DNA of 64,000 bases from Chloroflexi bacterium CFX6 (GCA_030263595.1 SZPG01000004.1:1-64000); one strand, 5' to 3'; positions 17,076 through 26,108 are shown, counted from the first letter of the stretch. The notes: generated by a model not told the origin, from the sequence alone. A program made the numbers and translations.

Positions 17076-17478
17076 TAGTCGTTGGTCGGATAGTCGCTAG
17101 TCGGATAGTCGCTGGTCGGATAGTCGCTGGTCGGATAGTCGTTGGTCGGATAGTCGTTGGTCGGATAGTCGTTGGTCGGGTAGTCGTTGGTCGGATAGTC
17201 GTTGGTCGGATAGTCGCTGGTTGGGTAGTCGTTAGTCGGATAGTCGTTGGTCGGATAGTCGTTAGTCGGATAGTCGTTGGTCGGATAGTCGCTGGTCGGA
17301 TAGTCGTTGGTCGGATAGTCGTTGGTCGGATAGTCGTTGGTCGGATAGTCGTTGGTCGGATAGTCGTCATCCGCTCGCCTTGCTTCCATCCGACTATGAG
17401 ACTATCAGACTATAAGACTATGAAACTATCAGACTCCAAGACTATCAGACTATAAGACTATCAGACTATCAGACTACC
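17076..17478. repeat. Mirror-oriented 15-mer/octamer repeat array
   Basis: The left arm (17076-17360) is nineteen 15-bp units TAGTCG[TC]TGGTCGGA. After about 30 nt of unique sequence, the right arm (17391-17478) is eleven octamers AGACTAT[CAG], reverse complementary to the TAGTC core. The layout (TAGTC arm, short spacer, AGACTA arm) is the same as at 10365-10647. The array lies between divergent genes. All frames of the left arm are free of stops, so it mimics coding sequence. Confidence 0.9.
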
Positions 17479-17503
17479 AACCTACGAGCCTGAATTATAC
17501 CCT

Positions 17504-17532
17504 TTGACCTCCTGACCATCTGCCCGTACAAT
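17504..17532 (+). promoter_or_regulatory. Promoter of the glycoside hydrolase gene
   Basis: The -35 TTGACC is at 17504-17509 and the -10 TACAAT at 17527-17532, with a 17-nt spacer. The expected start site is at or within a base of the ATG at 17539, so the mRNA should be leaderless. Confidence 0.75.
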
Positions 17533-17538
17533 ACAATC

Positions 17539-19905
17539 ATGCGCGACTGGTCACTCGCTCCCGGCGACCCGCTCCACCTCAACCTCGCGGCGGATGCACG
17601 ACTTTCCATTCCCGATTACCTCAACGACCACATCTGGGAACTTGCCCTCGGCGGCGGCGAACCGCCCGCCCTCTCGCTTCGCACCACCTTCGGCTTGCGC
17701 GCCAAAACGATGCGCCTCTTCCCGCGCTTCAGCGAGAACGGCAAATCCGTCAGCAATCCCTCGGATTTTTCACTGCCTCCGACCCTCCGGCGTTTTTACC
17801 CGAACTTCCTCGTTCTCGATTTTTCGGCGTTACCCAACATAGACGTTTCCGCGGAATACTGGGTTCCAACCTCCAATACCATCGGCGGACGGATGACGCT
17901 GGCGAACAAGTCCACCGCCACGCGCAAGGTGCGGCTGGAGATGTGCGCCCTTCTGGTCCCCATTGACGGACAGGGCATGACCTCCAGGCAGATGCAGATG
18001 ATCAACGTCCTGGCGGGACAAACCGGCGGACTTTTCCCTGTAATCTTTATGACCGGCGGACCCGCTCCCGGCGCCGGTCCCCACCCCTCGCTCTACCTGG
18101 ACCTCGAACTAGGTCCCGGCGCCACGCGTCAACTCACCTGGACGCAAGCCGCGACAGAGAATTTGCAAACCTCGTTCGATCTCGCGCGCCAGGTTGCCGC
18201 GCGTCCGTGGGAGGCGGAACGCGCTCGCCTCGAACTGCTCAACGCAAGCCAGACCGTGGACATCCGCACCGGCGACAGGGACTGGGACGCGGCGTTCGCC
18301 TTGAGTCAATGCGCCGGGTTCAGGCTGCTTTTTCCGCCGAACGAACATTTACCCAACCCGTCCTTCGTCTCCGCGCGCGGACCCGACAACGGCTGCTCCC
18401 CCAAAGGCGACGGAACGGACTATCCCGCCTCATGGAACGGACAAACTCCGCTCGAAGCGCATCATCTTGCCGGTGTATTGTCCGCCTCGTCCACCGCAAA
18501 AGACCTGTTGAAGAACTTCCTCGCCGTCCAAAAAGCGGACGGGACGATTGACGGCAAGCCCGGCCTCGCGGGTCAACGCGGGAGGTATCTCGCCGCGCCC
18601 ATGCTAGCGAGCCTTGCCTGGAAGATTTACGAATCGAACGAGGACGAAAACTTCCTCAAGGAAGTCTTTCCGCGTTTGCATGAATTCTTCTGGTCGTGGT
18701 TCTCCCCCGAATACGACGAAGACCGCGACGGGCTTCCCCAATGGAAACACATCCTGCAAACCGGCTTCGAGGACAACCCCCTGTTCGACGCGTGGCACGG
18801 ATGGTCGCTGGGCGCCGACATTACGCAAGTCCACAGCCCGGCGCTCGAGGCGATGTTATATCGTGAAGCCGCGTGCCTGATCAAAATGGCTGAAAGGCTC
18901 GAACAACACGACGCGCTGGCGCTGCTCCACGAGCAGGCTGCAAAGTTGCGCCGCTCCATCGAATCCACGTGGCAGGCGCGGACGGGTTTGTATCATTACC
19001 GGGACCGCGAAACCGGGTCGAGCCTGGGGGGAAAAGTGCTGGTGAAACAACAAGGCTCAGGGACGATCAGTCCGAAGTTGAAGTTCGAGGCGCCGATCCG
19101 CCTGCTGGTGGAGGTGCAGACCCAAAGTCCCGCAGCGAAGCGCCCCGAAATCCGCATCCACCAGTTCTCCACCAAAGCCGCGGACGAGGTCATCTCCGGC
19201 GGCAATTATCAATGGAGGGACGGCGGGTCGGTCTATACCACACGGAAGGTGTACCCGAAACTTTCGAAGATCGTGGTGAAGGGGCTGGGCGACGATGACA
19301 CCGTCATCATCAGCACGCTCGATTTCACCACCGAAGACCATACGCTCTTCACGCCGTTGTGGGCGGGCGTGCCGGATGAAGCGCACGCGCAGACGATGAT
19401 CGGACGCGCGCTGCTGGACCCCAAACGATTCCACCGTCCTTTTGGGATTCCCGCCTGTCCGTCTCTGACCCAGCCGGAGGCTGAATCCGTCTCCCAAGCC
19501 GTTCACCTGCCCTGGAATTTTTTGATCTGCGAGGGCTTGCTGAGATACGGATTCCGCTCCGATGCGGCGCGTTTGTTCGCGCACAACATGTCCGCCGTCA
19601 TTCAAAACCTGAAGCAGAACCGCGCCTTCTACGCGCGTTACCATGCCGAAAAAGGGACCGGCATCGGCGAACGCAACGCGTTGAGCGGACTGGCGTCCGT
19701 CGGTTTGTTCCTAAAGGTGTTGGGGATCGAGATTTTGTCCTCGACACGCGTGAAACTGGAAGGCGGTAATCCCTTCCCGTGGGACGTGACGATTCAATAC
19801 AAAGGCTTGAAAGTGATGCGCGGAACGGAGAAAACGGAGGTCGTGTTCGCCAACGGCAAGTCCGTGACGGTGACGGAGAGGGAGCCGACGGTGGTGGAGT
19901 TGTAG
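17539..19905 (+). CDS. GH63-like (MGH1-type) glycoside hydrolase
   Basis: 788 residues, no signal peptide, so cytoplasmic. An N-terminal beta-rich domain (about 1-230) precedes an (alpha/alpha)6-barrel-like region (about 240-500) with DRDWDAAFALSQCAGFRLLF, FEDNPLFDAWHGWSLGADIT and AHHLAGVLSASSTAKDLL. The barrel resumes at LPWNFLICEGLLRYGF near 660, after an inserted beta domain, and ends with GERNALSGLASVGLFLKVLG. This is the layout of mannosylglycerate-hydrolase/GH63-like enzymes. The substrate is unknown; storage or solute oligosaccharide breakdown is possible. No Shine-Dalgarno; leaderless start (see promoter). Confidence 0.75.
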   Translation: MRDWSLAPGDPLHLNLAADARLSIPDYLNDHIWELALGGGEPPALSLRTTFGLRAKTMRLFPRFSENGKSVSNPSDFSLPPTLRRFYPNFLVLDFSALPNIDVSAEYWVPTSNTIGGRMTLANKSTATRKVRLEMCALLVPIDGQGMTSRQMQMINVLAGQTGGLFPVIFMTGGPAPGAGPHPSLYLDLELGPGATRQLTWTQAATENLQTSFDLARQVAARPWEAERARLELLNASQTVDIRTGDRDWDAAFALSQCAGFRLLFPPNEHLPNPSFVSARGPDNGCSPKGDGTDYPASWNGQTPLEAHHLAGVLSASSTAKDLLKNFLAVQKADGTIDGKPGLAGQRGRYLAAPMLASLAWKIYESNEDENFLKEVFPRLHEFFWSWFSPEYDEDRDGLPQWKHILQTGFEDNPLFDAWHGWSLGADITQVHSPALEAMLYREAACLIKMAERLEQHDALALLHEQAAKLRRSIESTWQARTGLYHYRDRETGSSLGGKVLVKQQGSGTISPKLKFEAPIRLLVEVQTQSPAAKRPEIRIHQFSTKAADEVISGGNYQWRDGGSVYTTRKVYPKLSKIVVKGLGDDDTVIISTLDFTTEDHTLFTPLWAGVPDEAHAQTMIGRALLDPKRFHRPFGIPACPSLTQPEAESVSQAVHLPWNFLICEGLLRYGFRSDAARLFAHNMSAVIQNLKQNRAFYARYHAEKGTGIGERNALSGLASVGLFLKVLGIEILSSTRVKLEGGNPFPWDVTIQYKGLKVMRGTEKTEVVFANGKSVTVTEREPTVVEL

Positions 19906-19936
19906 GAATTGATTGGAAAAACCACGCCGAAATGCC

Positions 19937-20080
19937 AATAAGCATCACCGATTACCTAACACTCTAAAAAATGGGACGCGGATGCAAGGCGCTTTTTCGG
20001 GCATTTCCTCTAAAAATCCGCGTCCATCCGCGTTAATCCGCGTCCCAATGTCAAAGTGTAAGGTAATCAATAAGCATCAC
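19937..20080. mobile_element. MITE-like element with 12-bp target duplication
   Basis: A 120-bp element (19949-20068) with long imperfect terminal inverted repeats: GATTACCTAACACTC then ATGGGACGCGGAT on the left; ATCCGCGTCCCAAT then AGTGTAAGGTAATC on the right. It is bracketed by perfect 12-bp direct repeats AATAAGCATCAC (19937-19948 and 20069-20080). The right copy contains the stop codon of the lysophospholipase gene, so the insertion duplicated that gene's 3' end without harming it. It encodes nothing. Confidence 0.8.
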
Positions 20081-20916
20081 TTCACACGTCCATCCATCCA
20101 CTCGATCATCGTCTTGAACACTTCCGCCTGTTCGGGTTCGTTGTGGATCTCGTGGTACATCCCCTCCCATAACTTCAAAGTAACGTCCTTGTTCGTTTCG
20201 CCCGCCAGCCTGGCGAAATCTTCGCTTCCGCTGGGATAGGTAATGCGATCCGCTTTGCCGTGCATGATGAGGAGCGGAGGTTTGAATTCCCGCGCGCGCG
20301 CGAAGCACAGGTCAATGGCGGTCAGACCTGCCTTGCCGAGTCCCAGGCTGGTTTTGTCATGCACCAGCGGGTCGTTGACGTACGCCCGCACCACAGTCTC
20401 ATCGCGTGAAAGCCCGGCGACCTCCAGTTCGCTTTTGACGACCAGGGTCGGCAACAGCGAACCAAGCAGTTTGACCAGCGCGATCTTCCCCTTTTGTTCC
20501 TGCAAAGCGGAACGCAACCCCGCACCGGTGACGATCACGCCCTGCAATCCATCGGGATGTCGGATCGCGTACGCAAGCGCGAGCAAACCGCCGAGGCTGT
20601 GACCGTAGAGGAAGATCGGGAGTTCGGGGTGATTCCGGCTTTGGAATTGAACGAACTGGCGGATATCCTGCATTACGGCGTCGAGCGAGGGGAAATGCCC
20701 GCGTGCGCCGCCGGTCTGCCCGTGACCGCGCAGATCGAATCCGAAAAGGGCGTAGCCCGCGTCGTTCAACGCTTTGCCGACGTGCGCGTACCGCCCCGTG
20801 TGTTCGCCCAGCCCGTGGACGAGGCAGACCACGGCTTTGGGTTTCCCCTGCGGTTCCCAGCCCTGCATGTAGAATGTGACGTCGTCGTTCATATCGGAGG
20901 TCGGTTTGGTGTCCAT
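20077..20916 (-). CDS. Lysophospholipase / monoacylglycerol lipase family hydrolase
   Basis: About 279 residues, alpha/beta hydrolase (Hydrolase_4). The oxyanion/cap region is LVHGLGEHTGRYAHVGKAL, the nucleophile elbow is YGHSLGGLLAL, the catalytic Asp is in MHGKADRITYP and the His in GMYHEIHNEPE. It would cleave acyl esters of glycerides or lysolipids; there is no signal peptide. ATG 20916 is preferred (GAGAG upstream). The ATG at 20934 lies inside a dispersed repeat, and ATG 20892 is a shorter alternative. Confidence 0.85.
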   Translation of the reverse strand: MDTKPTSDMNDDVTFYMQGWEPQGKPKAVVCLVHGLGEHTGRYAHVGKALNDAGYALFGFDLRGHGQTGGARGHFPSLDAVMQDIRQFVQFQSRNHPELPIFLYGHSLGGLLALAYAIRHPDGLQGVIVTGAGLRSALQEQKGKIALVKLLGSLLPTLVVKSELEVAGLSRDETVVRAYVNDPLVHDKTSLGLGKAGLTAIDLCFARAREFKPPLLIMHGKADRITYPSGSEDFARLAGETNKDVTLKLWEGMYHEIHNEPEQAEVFKTMIEWMDGRVK

Positions 20917-20929
20917 GGTGTCTCTCGTT

Positions 20930-21031
20930 GTCACGTCATTCCGAGGAGTCAGCGATCTTCCGGCGACGAAGAGTCTCTCGTGATCTCAGTCGGGACTCTT
21001 CGCTCGCAACGAACGCTCACTCAGGGTGACG
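20930..21031. repeat. Dispersed palindromic repeat (GTCATTCCGAG type)
   Basis: Ends CACGTCATTCCGAGGAG and CTCAGGGTGACGTG are imperfect inverted repeats. An inner pair is GACGAAGAGTC with GACTCTTCG. It fills the gap between the lysophospholipase start and the V4R gene. Confidence 0.55.
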
Positions 21032-21033
21032 TG

Positions 21034-21648
21034 TTACTGTGGTTCCTTCCCGCCTGTGATCGTGAATTCACAGGCTTCCTCGCCTCTTGCCTTGCAGGAG
21101 GTCTCCTCCACGTCGTAATGGATTCCCGTTGCCCAGAGGAGGCTTTCGCGGATGAGTCCCTGGGTCACGTAGCAGATGGGGGCGGAGGCGGATTGACCGT
21201 CGGCGTTGGGAGAGGCATGGTCCGCGAGGAGCAGGTCGAGGTCGAGGGTGTGAACCGTGATGTCGGCTGGATCCGTCCCGATGAATTTGGCGAGCAGGTC
21301 GAGGGTCGCTTTGCGACGCGCCGACAGGGGTAGCCGTTTGACGAGCGCAGCTTGCGCCCTGCCTCCGAGCGCGGCGTCTTCCAAAAGATGATTCCATAGG
21401 TGCTGCCCCACGCGGATGAGAACGCCGCGCGCGCCGCGTCCGAAATAGGTTCGCATGGCGGCTTGCAGGGAGGCGTACACTCTCGCCGACTCGACGGGGT
21501 CCGTTTTGAGGAAGGCGTCTGGTTTTGCCCATTCCGCGGGAAGTTTGGAAAGGGCAAGCATGGCGTTGAACTGTTCGCCCCCCAGTTCAGACGAAAGCGT
21601 TTCCACAAAACGACGCAATACGCGGTTCGGAAATTTTGTTTCGCTCAC
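21034..21648 (-). CDS. V4R-domain protein, second copy
   Basis: 204 residues with a C-terminal V4R (4-vinyl reductase-like) domain ending VEETSCKARGEEACEFTI, the family's Cys-rich tail. V4R domains are small-molecule binding sensors in regulators. Here there is no DNA-binding or enzymatic partner domain. The start is GTG 21648, which overlaps the upstream V4R stop (GTGA) and has GGAGG 9-10 nt before it. It lacks the CxxC seen in the first copy. The pair are diverged tandem duplicates. Confidence 0.8.
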   Translation of the reverse strand: MSETKFPNRVLRRFVETLSSELGGEQFNAMLALSKLPAEWAKPDAFLKTDPVESARVYASLQAAMRTYFGRGARGVLIRVGQHLWNHLLEDAALGGRAQAALVKRLPLSARRKATLDLLAKFIGTDPADITVHTLDLDLLLADHASPNADGQSASAPICYVTQGLIRESLLWATGIHYDVEETSCKARGEEACEFTITGGKEPQ

Positions 21649-22265
21649 TCCTTTACGCCTCCGACTTCGAACCTGCAATACTCGTCGCCCTTTGCGAGGC
21701 AGTGCGTTTCCACGATCTCGTACTCTTTGCCGGTTGCCCATTGTACCGCCTCGGCAACGGAGCCGACGTAAAGATAACATATCGGACGGTCGCTGTGCCG
21801 GCCGTTGCAGATCGCGCACGTGGCTTCGACGTAGGCGAGTTTCCCTTCGCTTTCGTCCACCCAGGCATTGACCTGCGGGTTGCTCTTCTTCAACGCGTCC
21901 GCCATGCCGTTCAGGATGAACTTGATGCGCTGTCTATCGGGCAGCAACTTCAAGGCGACCCCGGCAATGCCGAGCAATGCGGCTTGTTCCCGCACCCCGT
22001 ATTGAAAGGAAGCCTTGCCGATGCGCCGCAGCATGCCCCTGCCGCCGCGTCCGTAGAAGTCTTCGATCGCCTGGTTCAACTGCGCGTATTGCGACGCCTT
22101 GATCGAAGGCTCCAGGTCGTTCGGCGGGAAGTTCCCGATGAACCTTTCGAGATTGCACGAACGCAGCACGGCGTTCAAACCGTTGTCGCCCATCACCTCC
22201 TGCATCGAGGTCAACGCCTGCCGCACGAGCGAATTGATGATGACCGCATCTTCCCGGGCTGTCAT
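21645..22265 (-). CDS. V4R-domain protein, first copy
   Basis: 206 residues. The N-terminal 120 are helical (GGRGMLRRIGKASFQYG), then a V4R domain with CAICNGRHSDRPICYLYVG near 145 and ETHCLAKGDEYCRFEV at the end; the four or five Cys/His could bind a metal. ATG 22265 follows AAGGAGG closely. It shares FGRGARGVLIRVGQ / YGRGGRGMLRRIGK with the next gene, showing duplication. The ligand and output are unknown; a sensor acting on another protein is the simplest idea. Confidence 0.8.
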   Translation of the reverse strand: MTAREDAVIINSLVRQALTSMQEVMGDNGLNAVLRSCNLERFIGNFPPNDLEPSIKASQYAQLNQAIEDFYGRGGRGMLRRIGKASFQYGVREQAALLGIAGVALKLLPDRQRIKFILNGMADALKKSNPQVNAWVDESEGKLAYVEATCAICNGRHSDRPICYLYVGSVAEAVQWATGKEYEIVETHCLAKGDEYCRFEVGGVKE

Positions 22266-22306
22266 ACTGCCTCCTTTTCCTGAGAATGGGACAATGAACC
22301 TGATGT

Positions 22307-22374
22307 CATCCGCCAAGCCCCGCGAATTGCCGCCAACCTTTTATTGGCGAAGAAGTAGCGCGGATTAGCGGATG
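22307..22374. repeat. Palindromic intergenic repeat
   Basis: CATCCGC (22307-22313) and GCGGATG (22368-22374) form the outer stem, with CGCCAA...TTGGCG inside. ATCCGCTAATCCGCG-type wording recalls the MITE ends at 19949-20068. It has no U-run. Confidence 0.5.
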
Positions 22375-22380
22375 AAAACC

Positions 22381-23250
22381 TCAAATGGACGGATACGCCG
22401 GCACATCGAAAGTATACACGGGATACGCCTCTCCCGTGCGAAAAAAACCCATTCTCTGATACAGTTTCAACGAGGTCTGGTTGTCGCTCTGGGTGTTCAC
22501 GGACAATTTGAGACAGCCCCGATTCACAAGCCACAAAAAAAGATTCCCCAGCAGCGCCCTGCCCACGCCGCGCCCCCGCACGCTTGGGTGCGCCGCCAGC
22601 CGCGCCAGGTGCGCGCGCGTCCCTGAGCCTGTGGTCAACTGGTAACCGACAACGCCGCTTTCATCCTCCGCGACGGTTGCGACCATGGACTGCAAAAACG
22701 CCCTCCGTAAAGATTCCTGCGAGTTGTGCCACAAGGGATCGAACGACGCGGCATCCACGCGGGCGACATGCGGGAGGTCCGCCTCGGTCATCTTTCGGAT
22801 TCGGAACCCCTCCGCTTCGCGCGACGCCCAGGGTTGACCGGCGAAGCCGTACCACTCGAGCATCACAATACTCTGACGGCTTCGGAAACCGCTCGATTGC
22901 AGGATCCGCTCGAACCAGGGTTGTTGCGCAATGGCGGCGACCTTTGCCCCGCCCCCGCGCGCGATGTCCGCCTGCGCCGCGCCCCACAACACCGTCCAGG
23001 CATTCTCCGCCGACCAATACCCGGAATGAACAAAAAGCCGCACCCAGGCGATCCCGTCCGTTTCCGCGGGACATGCCAGTGCGGCAGTGAGCTGCACGCC
23101 TTCCTCCACCGTCCAGAAGAAATCATCGCCCAGCCATTCCAACGGCGAGCGCCAGTCAAGGTGACGATGGGAGCGGGTCTCAAAGAAGATCAGGTTGGAT
23201 AACCGCTGATGATCGTTGATGTCCGCCGGGCGAACCTGTACGTTGATCAC
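22381..23250 (-). CDS. GNAT-family N-acetyltransferase
   Basis: 289 residues. The C-terminal half is a clear GNAT domain: FRIRKMTEADLPHVARVDA, then AHPSVRGRGVGRALL (acetyl-CoA binding motif A) and LYQRMGFFRTGEAY. The N-terminal half (VRPADINDHQRLSNLIFFE) looks like a second, degenerate GNAT domain. The substrate is not known. The start is GTG at 23250, overlapping the last base of the TPR gene's stop, so it is translated in the same operon. Confidence 0.85.
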   Translation of the reverse strand: MINVQVRPADINDHQRLSNLIFFETRSHRHLDWRSPLEWLGDDFFWTVEEGVQLTAALACPAETDGIAWVRLFVHSGYWSAENAWTVLWGAAQADIARGGGAKVAAIAQQPWFERILQSSGFRSRQSIVMLEWYGFAGQPWASREAEGFRIRKMTEADLPHVARVDAASFDPLWHNSQESLRRAFLQSMVATVAEDESGVVGYQLTTGSGTRAHLARLAAHPSVRGRGVGRALLGNLFLWLVNRGCLKLSVNTQSDNQTSLKLYQRMGFFRTGEAYPVYTFDVPAYPSI

Positions 23251-23780
23251 TATTTGACAAATCCGATCCGTCTGAGAAATTTCAGGATGCGCTGGGTGAC
23301 GTTCGGCTTTTCGACCAGGCGCAGGGAGTCGTACACGTCCATCTGCGCGGCGGTGATGCGTCCGCGCTTGAGGTTGAGGTTCGCCGCGGCTTTGCGGACC
23401 ATCGAGTGCATGTCGCCCTCGCCCGCCTGCTCCAGCATGGAGGCGGCGCGCTCGTATTCCGCCAGCGCTTCGTCGTATTGTTTGAGTCCCTCGAGGGCGG
23501 CGGCGCGGTTGCCCACCGCAATGCCCTGGCCTTTCAAATCCCCCGCCTTTTGGAAGATCGCCTCCGTGCCGTCGGTTGCCTCCAATGCCTCCTTCGCCTT
23601 TCCCGCCTGCAACAATGCCACGCTCTGGTTGTTCTTCATCTCCGCCGCGTTCAGTTCGTCCTGCGCGGCGGCGTAAGCCTGCGCCGACCTCGCAAAGAGG
23701 TCCGCCGCAATTCCATGATTGCCGTTTGCGTATGCCTGCCTGCCCTGTTCGGCAAGTCGAACGGGATCGTTGTTTTCCAC
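23250..23780 (-). CDS. TPR-like repeat protein (176 aa)
   Basis: A soluble helical protein with tetratricopeptide-like repeats: LAEQGRQAYANGNHGIAADLF, AQDELNAAEMKNNQSVALLQ, GIAVGNRAAALEGLKQYDEA and LAEYERAASMLEQAG. It probably serves as a protein-binding scaffold; the partner is unknown. GTG 23780 lies 8 bp after the XRE regulator stop, and the gene abuts the GNAT gene. Confidence 0.75.
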   Translation of the reverse strand: MENNDPVRLAEQGRQAYANGNHGIAADLFARSAQAYAAAQDELNAAEMKNNQSVALLQAGKAKEALEATDGTEAIFQKAGDLKGQGIAVGNRAAALEGLKQYDEALAEYERAASMLEQAGEGDMHSMVRKAAANLNLKRGRITAAQMDVYDSLRLVEKPNVTQRILKFLRRIGFVK

Positions 23781-23788
23781 GCGCAGCC

Positions 23789-24466
23789 CTATAACGTGAT
23801 ATCCAGCAGGTCTTCCGCGACCGAACGCAGTTTATCTCTGGACATGGCGCTCAATTTCACCGCCAGTTCCAGGTATGGACGGTTCACCGGCATCGAAACG
23901 AACTGGCGCAACTCCTCCGGCAGATCGAGGAAGTTTTGAATGGCTTCCTCGTTCATCATCCACTGCCCGATGGGTCCGCTCCGGTCGAAGAAGGTTTCGA
24001 TGCGTCCGCCCAGCGCGGTGACCAGCACTTCCAGTTCGGGCAACGGGATGGGACGTTCGCCCAGTTCGTAGGCTTTGATGCGCGCCCCGGAGACGCCCGT
24101 CTCCTGCGCGAGATTGCGGATCGAAATACTGGCGTTCGTGCGTTCCTGCCTGAGCAGCGCGCCGATCTTGCGCTGGCGCACAGCCAGCAGTTTGGACAGG
24201 TCGAGGGTCTCGATGGGAAGCGGAGAATTCGACTTGATCTCCCTGCTCCAAAAATGGTCAATGGGCAGGTCCAGGTAATAGACGAGCGTTTCCAGTTCGG
24301 GCAAAGAGGGGGATTTGCGACCCTCCTCGTAGGCGCGGAAAACGCCGCTCTTGACGCCGATCGCGTCCGCGCATTCCTTGATCTTGCGGCGCGCCGCCAG
24401 GCGCGCGTCACGGATCAATACCCCCAACTTTTTGGAGCGAATGGTGATCTGGGTCTTTTTATCCAT
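23789..24466 (-). CDS. Double XRE-type HTH regulator
   Basis: 225 residues with two Cro/CI-type helix-turn-helix domains: LGVLIRDARLAARRKIKECADAIG (residues 14-37) and IGALLRQERTNASISIRNLAQETG (about 97-120). Each is followed by a similar YEEGRKSPSLPELE / YELGERPIPLPELE segment, so the protein is an internal duplication. The C-terminal 50 residues may be for dimerisation. TATAAT lies at 24483-24488 and GAGG precedes the ATG. It heads the XRE-TPR-GNAT unit and may control it or the adjacent Tad genes. Confidence 0.85.
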   Translation of the reverse strand: MDKKTQITIRSKKLGVLIRDARLAARRKIKECADAIGVKSGVFRAYEEGRKSPSLPELETLVYYLDLPIDHFWSREIKSNSPLPIETLDLSKLLAVRQRKIGALLRQERTNASISIRNLAQETGVSGARIKAYELGERPIPLPELEVLVTALGGRIETFFDRSGPIGQWMMNEEAIQNFLDLPEELRQFVSMPVNRPYLELAVKLSAMSRDKLRSVAEDLLDITL

Positions 24467-24504
24467 GGTACCTCAATGCCCGATTATAGCAGAGGCGTCC
24501 CGTT

Positions 24505-25812
24505 CTACCTTCCCCGGCCGATCCCGCCGGGCGGCATGAAGATCTCGCCGCCCAGTTTGAAACCCGCCGCTTCGAGCCGCGGGCTAAAGATCGGGCGGAT
24601 GCCGGTCGCCTTCAACTCGCCCAATATCCTGCCTTCCTCCCCCACGCCCGTTTGTTCGAATTTGAAGATGTCGGTCAGCACGACGGTTTCGCCCTCCATG
24701 CCCGCCACTTCGGTGATGGCGGTTACTTTGCGCGAACCGTCCTTCAAGCGGCTCTGCTGAATGATCAGGTCAATGGCGGAGGAGATCTGCTGGCGCACCA
24801 CCTTGAGGGGCAGGTCCATGCCGGCCATCATCACCATCGTTTCCATGCGCGAGAGCGCGTCGCGCGGGGAGTTGGCGTGCAGCGTGGTGAGCGACCCGTC
24901 GTGACCGGTGTTCATGGCTTGCAGCATATCCAGCGTTTCGCCGCCGCGGCACTCGCCCACCACGATACGGTCCGGGCGCATACGCAATGCGTTACGCACC
25001 AGGTCGCGTATCGTCACCGCGCCCTTCCCGTCCACGTTCGCCACTTTCGTTTCCAACCGCAGGACGTGCTCCTGCTGGAGCTGCAACTCCGCCGCGTCTT
25101 CGATGGTGACGATACGGTCGCTCTCGGGAATGAAACTGGATAGCACGTTCAGGAGTGTTGTCTTGCCCGAGCCTGTGCCGCCCGAAACGACGATGTTCAA
25201 ATGAGCGTGGACACAGGCGCGCAGGAACTCCGCCATGTTCCTCGTAAGGGAACCGAACTTGATCAGATCCTCGATCGAGAGTTTATCCTTCTTGAATTTG
25301 CGGATGGTGATGCAGGGACCGTCAATCGCAACGGGGCGGATCACCGCGTTCACGCGCGAACCGTCCGGCAGGCGCGCGTCCACGGTGGGGCTGTCCGCGT
25401 CCACGCGGCGGCCCAGGGGCAGGATGATGCGGTCAATGATCCGCATGACGTGATCGTCGTCGTCGAAGGTGACGCCGCTCTTCACCAGCCTGCCGTTCTT
25501 TTCGACGAAGACCTTCTTCGGTCCGTTGACCATCACCTCGCTGATCTCGGGATCTTCGAGCAGGGGCTGGATCGGACCGTAGCCGGTAAACTCGTCCACG
25601 ATCTCGTTGAAGAGATGTTTACGCATATCCTCCGGCAGGTTGACGCGGGTCTGGGCGTAGGCTTCGCCCAGCCGTTGTTCGATGATCGCGGCGCGGTCGC
25701 CCAGTTGCAGGGACTCGCCCTCCAACATGCGGCTGACGTTTTCGACGAGATACCGTTTGAATTTGAGCAGGTCGGCTGAGGTGAGCCGGTTATTGGAGAT
25801 CGGGGCTGCCAT
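24505..25812 (-). CDS. cpaF: Tad/Flp pilus assembly ATPase CpaF (TadA)
   Basis: 435 residues, T2SS/T4P secretion ATPase. The N-terminal helical domain leads to [20 protein letters not shown]. Walker A is [12 protein letters not shown] near residue 213, the Asp box [12 protein letters not shown], Walker [14 protein letters not shown], and the His box [12 protein letters not shown]. It powers assembly or secretion through a Tad-type machine at the inner membrane. It overlaps the upstream small gene by ATGA. TadB/TadC membrane proteins, a secretin and a pilin are not seen nearby, so the rest of the machine must be elsewhere. Confidence 0.93.
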   Translation of the reverse strand: MAAPISNNRLTSADLLKFKRYLVENVSRMLEGESLQLGDRAAIIEQRLGEAYAQTRVNLPEDMRKHLFNEIVDEFTGYGPIQPLLEDPEISEVMVNGPKKVFVEKNGRLVKSGVTFDDDDHVMRIIDRIILPLGRRVDADSPTVDARLPDGSRVNAVIRPVAIDGPCITIRKFKKDKLSIEDLIKFGSLTRNMAEFLRACVHAHLNIVVSGGTGSGKTTLLNVLSSFIPESDRIVTIEDAAELQLQQEHVLRLETKVANVDGKGAVTIRDLVRNALRMRPDRIVVGECRGGETLDMLQAMNTGHDGSLTTLHANSPRDALSRMETMVMMAGMDLPLKVVRQQISSAIDLIIQQSRLKDGSRKVTAITEVAGMEGETVVLTDIFKFEQTGVGEEGRILGELKATGIRPIFSPRLEAAGFKLGGEIFMPPGGIGRGR

Positions 25813-26108
25813 CAGGAACTCGCCTCCTCATCCGACCGCGGCTCGGGCATGACCCACACCACCTGGTCGCGTCGCACCGCCAGGAACGGGGCGTGGAACA
25901 GGGTCTGTCCGTCGGGACCCAGGACGTGCACGTCGGTCAACGCCAGGAAGTTCTCATGGCGGTCGAGTTCGTCCTTTACGCGCCGATCGCGCTGCACGTG
26001 CATCTGCCCGCGCATCAGATGGGTCGTGGTCTGGACGGTCACAAAGACCGAAACCTTGGTGACAATATCGGTAAAGATCTTTCCTTTTTCATCGTATTCG
26101 ATTGTCAT
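25812..26108 (-). CDS. Small conserved-type protein coupled to cpaF (98 aa)
   Basis: A short beta-rich protein starting MTIEYDEKGKIFTDIVTKVS, with VTVQTTTHLMRGQMHV and LTDVHVLGPDGQTLFHAPFL. It lacks signal and membrane segments. I do not recognise a named family with certainty. ATG 26108 has GAGAGG 5 nt upstream; the longer open frame is not needed. It overlaps cpaF by 4 bp, so the two are co-translated and it may regulate the ATPase. Confidence 0.7.
   Translation of the reverse strand: MTIEYDEKGKIFTDIVTKVSVFVTVQTTTHLMRGQMHVQRDRRVKDELDRHENFLALTDVHVLGPDGQTLFHAPFLAVRRDQVVWVMPEPRSDEEASS

Noticed and set aside
16598-17389. A 263-residue MaoC protein with an N-terminal (DYPTN)n repeat domain
   Set aside because: The pentapeptide is only the 15-bp DNA repeat read in an open frame; the other two frames are open as well. 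An AAGGAGA site before ATG 17047 marks the true start.
17076-17478. CRISPR array
   Set aside because: Units are contiguous 15-mers and octamers without unique spacers, and no cas gene is near.
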